Positions 41,485 to 45,623 of a stretch of DNA of 45,623 nt are shown here, piece after piece. The DNA lies in assembly GCA_964614515.1 (NCBI GenBank), contig CAZTPJ010000026.1, positions 1-45,623 on the forward strand. The letters run 5' to 3'. Every line of letters starts with the position of its first letter. Position 1 is the first letter of the stretch. Both the position numbers and the translations under genes were made by a program. A model generated the notes under the pieces. That model worked only from the letters and a program-made list of their open reading frames with translations. It did not search any database and was not told where the DNA came from. This stretch comes from CAZTPJ01 sp964614515. GTDB lineage: Bacteria; Planctomycetota; Phycisphaerae; Phycisphaerales; UBA1924.

Positions 41485-42210
41485 TTACACAGCCCCCCTG
41501 CGCGTGCGTCCCACCGCGATCAGGCCCGCCAGTGCGATCAGCGTGCCCGCGCCCGGCGAGGGAATCAGTTCCGCCGTCGCCGACAGAATGTTCACGCGCA
41601 CGCCCGTTGGCCCCGTCGGGATCAGGAGCGTCTGTTCGTTGGTCACGGTGAACGTCAGCGAGTTGAGTCCGGGCAGGAACGCCGCGCCCAGGCCGGGCGT
41701 GGCCGAGCCGAAGGCGATCGAGGTGAACGCGCTCCACGAGCCAGGCCCCGGCCCTGTGCCCGAACCGGGCACAAGCGTGCCGTTGATCGCGATCACACCA
41801 TCGATGACGGTGTTGTCATCGGCCATCCAGTCGAGCGAAATCGCGACGGTGCTGTGATCCAGGCCCGTCAGGTCAAAGATCGTTTCATACACATACGTCC
41901 CGCCCGGGTGAAACGTGCTCGGCCCCGAGCCAAGCCCATCGGGATTGATCCACTGCGATGACGCATCGTTGGCCAGCCATGCCGCGGGCATCGCCGGCCC
42001 GACCACCGTCGCGGGCACGAAGATCGGAAACGTGGGAGGCGCGAAGATCAGCGCATAGTTTCCATCCGGCGCTCCGGCCGGGGCGAGCACGCCACCCCCA
42101 GGGACCATGCCCGTGCTGTACAGGTCGATGGGCACGGGCTGGGCCGAGGCACCCCCGGCCGTGGCGAGAAGCCCGGCGATCATCACACAACGTCGCATTG
42201 CACACACCAT
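41485..42210 (-). CDS. Secreted protein with PEP-CTERM-like (PSPGAG) C-terminal sorting tail
   Basis: The 241-residue product has an N-terminal signal (MIAGLLATAGGASAQP). The beta-rich body contains VYETIFDLTGLDHSTVAISL, NTVIDGVIAINGTLV and LNSLTFTVTNEQ, resembling a carbohydrate-binding-like or PEP-CTERM body domain. It ends in IPSPGAGTLIALAGLIAVGR-TRR: a short motif, a hydrophobic helix and a basic end. This is the tripartite sorting signal handled by exosortase-type enzymes. No exosortase is in the window. The ATG at 42210 has AAGGA seven bases upstream. Function of the body domain is unknown. Confidence 0.75.
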   Translation of the reverse strand: MVCAMRRCVMIAGLLATAGGASAQPVPIDLYSTGMVPGGGVLAPAGAPDGNYALIFAPPTFPIFVPATVVGPAMPAAWLANDASSQWINPDGLGSGPSTFHPGGTYVYETIFDLTGLDHSTVAISLDWMADDNTVIDGVIAINGTLVPGSGTGPGPGSWSAFTSIAFGSATPGLGAAFLPGLNSLTFTVTNEQTLLIPTGPTGVRVNILSATAELIPSPGAGTLIALAGLIAVGRTRRGAV

Positions 42211-42436
42211 CGTATGTCCTTTCACGATCGAACAGCCGTGTCGGATGCCCACGAGCGGGCATCGCCAGGGGTGTCAACGCAAGGCACACGCGGCGGTCAC
42301 GCAAGGCCGTGGAGAAGGAGTTCATCGCGAAGGCGCGAAGGGGGGCGAAGGTCACGAAGAAGAGGGTTGGGGAAGCGTGAGTGGAAAAGGCAGAATGGGA
42401 GGCAGACGTGAGAGGGAAGCAATGGGGAAAGAGGTG

Positions 42437-42483
42437 GGGGCGTGCCCCGACAATCCGCTTCGGATTGTCGGGCGTCACGCCCC
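42437..42483. repeat. Long palindrome with CCCGACAATCCG core (REP-like)
   Basis: CCCGACAATCCG (42446-42457) pairs perfectly with CGGATTGTCGGG (42461-42472) around CTT. The outer arms GGGGCGTG (42437-42444) and CACGCCCC (42476-42483) extend the stem. A second element with the same arm, CCCGACAATCG, lies at 43732-43756. The rest of the 328-base gap (42211-42538) contains only the CGAAG-rich fragment. Confidence 0.8.
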
Positions 42484-42538
42484 GTGCTCAATCGGCGGAT
42501 GCCGCGCATGAAGCGGATCGCGGTGATACAATATCCCC

Positions 42539-42829
42539 ATGATCCTCATCCTCCGATGGATCTGGTTCTTCGCCTTCTTGGCGATCTTCTCGGCCGTGGT
42601 CGGCATGCTGCTGAACACGCTGTTCGGATGGCAGCAGCCATGGTGGGCCGTCGGCGCTGCTGGTTTGGCGGGCCTCATCGGCGGCAACGCGTTGCAATAT
42701 GCCGAGGATCGCGGCTGGATTCGCGGAGTCTTCTGGGATCGCTCCAAGTTTGAGGCTCGCGAAAGAGAACTCGCCGAAGACCGCGAGCGAATCCTGGCCG
42801 AAGCGAAGCGGCAACTTCACCGTGAGTGA
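42539..42829 (+). CDS. Small membrane protein, unrecognised
   Basis: The 96-residue product has two hydrophobic segments (about 2-24 and 33-52: WIWFFAFLAIFSAVVGMLL, WWAVGAAGLAGLIGGNAL). A charged helical tail rich in Arg and Glu follows (SKFEARERELAEDRERIL). The composition and regular codons support a real gene, but no family is recognised. The sequence before the ATG (GATACAATATCCCC) contains a TACAAT-like -10 but no clear ribosome-binding site. It is isolated, with about 1 kb of non-coding DNA after it. Confidence 0.55.
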   Translation: MILILRWIWFFAFLAIFSAVVGMLLNTLFGWQQPWWAVGAAGLAGLIGGNALQYAEDRGWIRGVFWDRSKFEARERELAEDRERILAEAKRQLHRE

Positions 42830-43117
42830 CTTCCGCAGCCCCCGCAATGATCCACCGCGTGGCCTCGTTGAACCGTGGTCTCGGCACGCGAGTTATTCGG
42901 CCATGCGCAAACCTTGTCAGAGCCATGCGCGCGGGTTGATCGGCCATGCGAGATCTTCTCGAAGCCGGGCGCGAGGGCTTGCGCGCAGCCACGGCGAGGC
43001 GGAGGTTCAAAGGTTATCGCAGGCGCTCGCCCGGGGGCCGGTTTGTGCGGCCTGGGAGGAGTCTGAGGGGCCTGCGGGGGAGTTGGCGTGCCCGTGGAGT
43101 GGAGGTCGATGGGCATC

Positions 43118-43495
43118 GGAATCAATTCCGGGGCCTCTGGAACTGTTTCGTGGTCCACTGGAATTGTTTCCGTGCCCTCTGAAACAGTTTCTGTGCCCTC
43201 AGAAATTGTTCTGATGCCCTCTGAAACAGTTTCGTCGTCCACTGGAATTGTTTCTGTGCCCTCTGGAATTGTTCTGATGCCCTCTTAAACAGTTTCGTGG
43301 TCCACTGAAACAGTTTCTGTGCCCTCTGAAACTCCTTCCCGGGCCGCGGGAATGGTTGCCGTGTCCCGTGGAACTCATGCAACGCCCGCTAAAATCGTGC
43401 GCAGCGCTGGCGGGATGGTGGCGGCCCGCGATGGGACCATCCCCTCCCGCGCTGGGGGCCTTGGCTTGAGCGCTGGGTGTCACGGCTGGAGCGCA
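43118..43495. repeat. Minisatellite of about 18 units with exact 21-bp phase
   Basis: Units follow GRAA-N2-GTTTC-N-GTGCCCTCT-like consensus. Ten clear copies lie at 43118-43327, for example at 43181, 43244 and 43307. Eight more degenerate units to 43495 keep the 21-base phase and the G(G/A)(A/G)-start and -CT/-GT end. Because 21 is seven codons, several frames stay open and read heptads such as ETVSVPS, GIVLMPS and TVSWST on the plus strand. One GAA-to-TAA change at 43286 breaks that plus-strand frame. The remaining DNA from 42830 to 43840 holds no other supported gene. Confidence 0.85.
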
Positions 43496-43731
43496 GGTTC
43501 TGCCATGCGGTGGTGCAGGGGCATGGCCATGGTCACGCCCTGAGCCGGACCATGGCGCCCAGCGCAACGCGTGACCCTCGTCCTTGTCCGCGCTTCCCCG
43601 CGCACTGCCCACGCTCCCCCCATCAACACCCCGCGCAACCTCCGCGCACCCCCCACACCCGCGTCCTCCGCGGTGAACCCTCCCCCCCCCTCTGTGCCTC
43701 GGTGGTGAACCTTCCCCCCCCCGCGCGGAGG

Positions 43732-43756
43732 CCCGACAATCGAAGCGATTGTCGGG
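43732..43756. repeat. Palindrome CCCGACAATCG (second copy of REP-like element)
   Basis: CCCGACAATCG (43732-43742) and CGATTGTCGGG (43746-43756) flank AAG. It shares the outer eleven-base arm with the element at 42446-42472 but with a shorter stem. It lies 85 bases before serS, next to C-rich homopolymer runs (about 43683-43723). Confidence 0.8.
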
Positions 43757-43840
43757 GCACGGGCAGGACGCTGGATGGACACTCGCTGGCGCTTCGTGCT
43801 CTGATCGTGCGATTCGGGCATCCTCGCTACGATCCCCGCC

Positions 43841-45271
43841 ATGATCGACCTCAAACTCCTCCGCGAAGACCCCGGCCGCTTCCGTGAGGGCGCACGCCTC
43901 AAGGGCATTCCCGCCGACATCGACCGCCTCGTGCATCTCGATGCCCAGCGGCGGTCAGCGCAGACGGCCATTCAGGATCTGCGCGCGGAACAGGGACGGA
44001 TCGAAAAGGAACTCGGCCCGCAGATGGGCAGACTTGCCGGGCAGATCAAAAAGGCGTCGGAGGCCGAGCGCCCCGCGCTGGCTGCGCAACTCGATGAACT
44101 CAAGGCCAAACCGGCCGCGCTCAAGGCGAAGATTCAATCGCGCGAGGCGGACCTGGCCGCGCTGGAGCCTGAGTTCACAGCGCTGCTGCTGCAGGTTCCG
44201 CTGCCGCCGGATGCCGATGTCCCCGTGGGGGCGGGCAGCGATGACAACGTGGAGATTCGCCGATGGTCGCCCGTGGGGGGGTCGGTGGGGGGGCGAGCGT
44301 TCGATTCGTCAAAGACGTTTGACTCGCAGCGCGGGTTTCGTCCCAGGACGCACATCGAACTCGTGCGTGACCTTGGCTTGTGTGACTTTGAACGCGGTGT
44401 GAAACTCGCCGGGACGCGGAGTTACATCCTCACGGGCGATGGGATGCGGCTGCACCTGGCCGTGCAGCGCTACGCGATGGACTTCATGGTCGAGCGGCAC
44501 GGGTTTGAGGCTCGGAGCGTGCCGGTGCTCGTGCGTGAAGAGGCGATGGTGGGCACGGGCTTCTTCCCGGCCGGGCGCGAACAGGCGTATCACGTTGAAG
44601 AGACCTCGCGCGGGGGGGGGTATGACCTGTTCCTCACGGGCACGGGCGAGGTGGGGCTGATGGGCCTGCACGCGGATGAGATTCTCGACGAGGCTGCGCT
44701 GCCGCGGCGGTATGTCACCGTCAGCACCTGCTTTCGCCGCGAGGCGGGGGCGGCGGGGAAGGACACGGCCGGGTTGTACCGCATTCATCAGTTCGACAAG
44801 GTTGAACAGGTGGTGATCTGCCGCGCGGATGAGGCCGAGAGCCGGGCGTGGCACGCGAAGATGATCGGGTACGTTGAAGAACTGTTGCAGTCGCTGGAAC
44901 TTCCCTATCGCCTCTTGCAGTGCTGCACGGGGGACCTCGGCCCGAAGAACGCGGACATGGTGGACATCGAGTGCTGGATGCCCGGCCGTGGTGAGGTGGA
45001 CAAGCAGGGCACGCCGATGGGGGCGTATGGTGAGACGCACTCGGCGAGTCGGTTGTATGACTATCAGTGCAGGCGATTGAACATGCGGTATCGCGCCGGC
45101 GGCGCGGCCGGCAAGGGCGAGACCGTGTTCTGTCATTCGCTCAACAACACGGTGCTGGCTTCGCCGCGGATCCTGATCCCGATCCTGGAGATGTATCAGA
45201 ACGCGGATGGGAGCGTGACGATTCCTGCGGTCCTCAGGCCGTATATGGGGGGCAAGGAACGCATCGGCTGA
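43841..45271 (+). CDS. serS: Seryl-tRNA synthetase
   Basis: The 476-residue protein begins MIDLKLLREDPGRFREGARL and has the N-terminal tRNA-binding coiled coil (about 28-115). The class II catalytic core shows motif 2, STCFRREAGAAGKDTAGLYR with HQFDKVEQV, and motif 3, NNTVLASPRILIPILEMYQ. GETHSASRLYDYQCRRLNMR is the serine-site region. It charges tRNA-Ser, and in many bacteria tRNA-Sec as well. It is slightly longer than average because of an insert near HVEETSRGGGYDLF. The start codon lacks a clear ribosome-binding site. Confidence is high. Confidence 0.97.
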   Translation: MIDLKLLREDPGRFREGARLKGIPADIDRLVHLDAQRRSAQTAIQDLRAEQGRIEKELGPQMGRLAGQIKKASEAERPALAAQLDELKAKPAALKAKIQSREADLAALEPEFTALLLQVPLPPDADVPVGAGSDDNVEIRRWSPVGGSVGGRAFDSSKTFDSQRGFRPRTHIELVRDLGLCDFERGVKLAGTRSYILTGDGMRLHLAVQRYAMDFMVERHGFEARSVPVLVREEAMVGTGFFPAGREQAYHVEETSRGGGYDLFLTGTGEVGLMGLHADEILDEAALPRRYVTVSTCFRREAGAAGKDTAGLYRIHQFDKVEQVVICRADEAESRAWHAKMIGYVEELLQSLELPYRLLQCCTGDLGPKNADMVDIECWMPGRGEVDKQGTPMGAYGETHSASRLYDYQCRRLNMRYRAGGAAGKGETVFCHSLNNTVLASPRILIPILEMYQNADGSVTIPAVLRPYMGGKERIG

Positions 45272-45278
45272 ACATGCA

Positions 45279-45315
45279 CCCATGAGTCTCGTGGGTTCAA
45301 TGGGACTCAGGTGGG
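45279..45315 (+). terminator. Weak hairpin after serS
   Basis: CCCA-TGAGTC (45279-45288) can pair with GACTCA (45304-45309) and TGGG (45312-45315) with a two-base bulge. There is no T-tract, so termination is only a possibility. Confidence 0.3.
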
Positions 45316-45373
45316 ATGACGGCGACTTGAAGGCGCATACGATCCCGCCCAACCTTCACGAGGGGAATGAGTC

Positions 45374-45623
45374 ATGGCCAAGAAAACCATCCAGAGCGTC
45401 GATGTCACCGGCAAGCGAGTCCTGATCCGCGTTGACTTCAACGTGCCGATCAGTGGCGGCCGGATCACCAACGACCAGCGCATCCGCGCTGCGCTGCCCA
45501 CGATTCAATCCGTGGTCAGTCGCGGCGGCCGGGTGATCCTGATGTCGCACCTCGGACGGCCGGAGGGCACGGGGTATGAGTCATCGGAATCGCTCAAGCC
45601 CGTGGCCGAGGCGCTGGGCGTGC
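45374..45623 (+). CDS. pgk: Phosphoglycerate kinase, 5' part only (runs off the window)
   Basis: The first 83 residues are present. They show the family N-terminus: GKRVLIRVDFNVPI, DQRIRAALPTIQ and RVILMSHLGRP, the 3-phosphoglycerate-binding stretch. The enzyme makes ATP from 1,3-bisphosphoglycerate in glycolysis. A GAGGGGA site lies shortly before the ATG. It is separated from serS by 102 bases, which hold the weak hairpin above. The gene is cut by the window end, not broken. Confidence 0.95.
   Translation, partial: MAKKTIQSVDVTGKRVLIRVDFNVPISGGRITNDQRIRAALPTIQSVVSRGGRVILMSHLGRPEGTGYESSESLKPVAEALGV

Noticed and set aside
43118..43495. CRISPR array
   Set aside because: The 21-bp units are contiguous with no spacers.
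43199..43936. Long open frame on the minus strand across the 21-bp array and the serS start
   Set aside because: The array has no stops in several frames because its unit is seven codons, and the rest is antisense to serS; composition is Gly/Arg/His-rich noise.

Overview
The window is GC-rich, densely coding DNA that most resembles a member of the Planctomycetota, probably the Phycisphaerae. This is an inference from gene content, since no 16S or other phylogenetic marker was tested. The pointers are a small membrane protein ending in a CxxCGYDLRGL...CPECG zinc ribbon, a eukaryote-like GT3 glycogen synthase, a MoxR/Bat (aerotolerance-type) operon plus a second DUF58/transglutaminase pair, a secreted protein with a PSPGAG-type C-terminal sorting tail, an FHA domain fused to a type II secretion/type IV pilus ATPase, and many short dispersed palindromes and minisatellites between genes.

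Layout. 0.1-2.1 kb: nrfHA, ammonia-forming nitrite reductase. 2.1-5.0 kb: a biotin-dependent acyl-CoA carboxyltransferase subunit with a repeat inserted in frame, then a Fic protein. 5.0-8.4 kb: the zinc-ribbon protein, a stand-alone nucleotidyltransferase, a divergent MntA/HepT (type VII) toxin-antitoxin pair and a PQQ-propeller lipoprotein. 8.6-9.2 kb: riboflavin synthase. 9.5-16.2 kb: six overlapping genes for a sulfated, acetylated surface glycan (two GT4 enzymes, a GT2-acetyltransferase fusion, two sulfotransferases, one WcaF-like acetyltransferase). 16.3-20.4 kb: glycogen synthase and debranching enzyme, divergent. 20.4-23.1 kb: a GNAT acetyltransferase and prolyl-tRNA synthetase. 23.2-31.9 kb (minus strand): eight coupled genes MoxR, DUF58, lipoprotein, BatA, BatB, BatC, BatD, BatE. 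32.0-32.4 kb: a DUF3467 protein behind a strongly structured leader. 32.6-38.0 kb: scpB, inverted heptanucleotide arrays, DUF58, TgpA-like transglutaminase and a PilZ-like protein. 38.0-39.6 kb: a more AT-rich patch with an unrecognised gene, a consensus-like promoter and a ribbon-helix-helix protein. 39.7-42.2 kb: FHA-GspE/PilB ATPase and the sorted secreted protein. 42.4-43.8 kb: palindromes, a small membrane protein and a 21-bp minisatellite in about 1 kb of non-coding DNA. 43.8 kb to the end: serS and the start of pgk.

How it works together. NrfHA would reduce nitrite to ammonium using quinol electrons. The glycan operon would assemble and sulfate a surface sugar. The GT3/GH133 pair makes and breaks glycogen. 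The MoxR-Bat genes form an AAA-chaperone and VWA-protein system at the membrane, and the DUF58/TgpA pair is the same theme in a second copy. Least explained by known families are the structured DUF3467 leader, the 21-bp array upstream of serS, the hairpin repeat family that has entered a carboxylase gene, and the clustering of three nucleotidyl-transfer systems (Fic, NTase, MntA/HepT) within about 3.3 kb.
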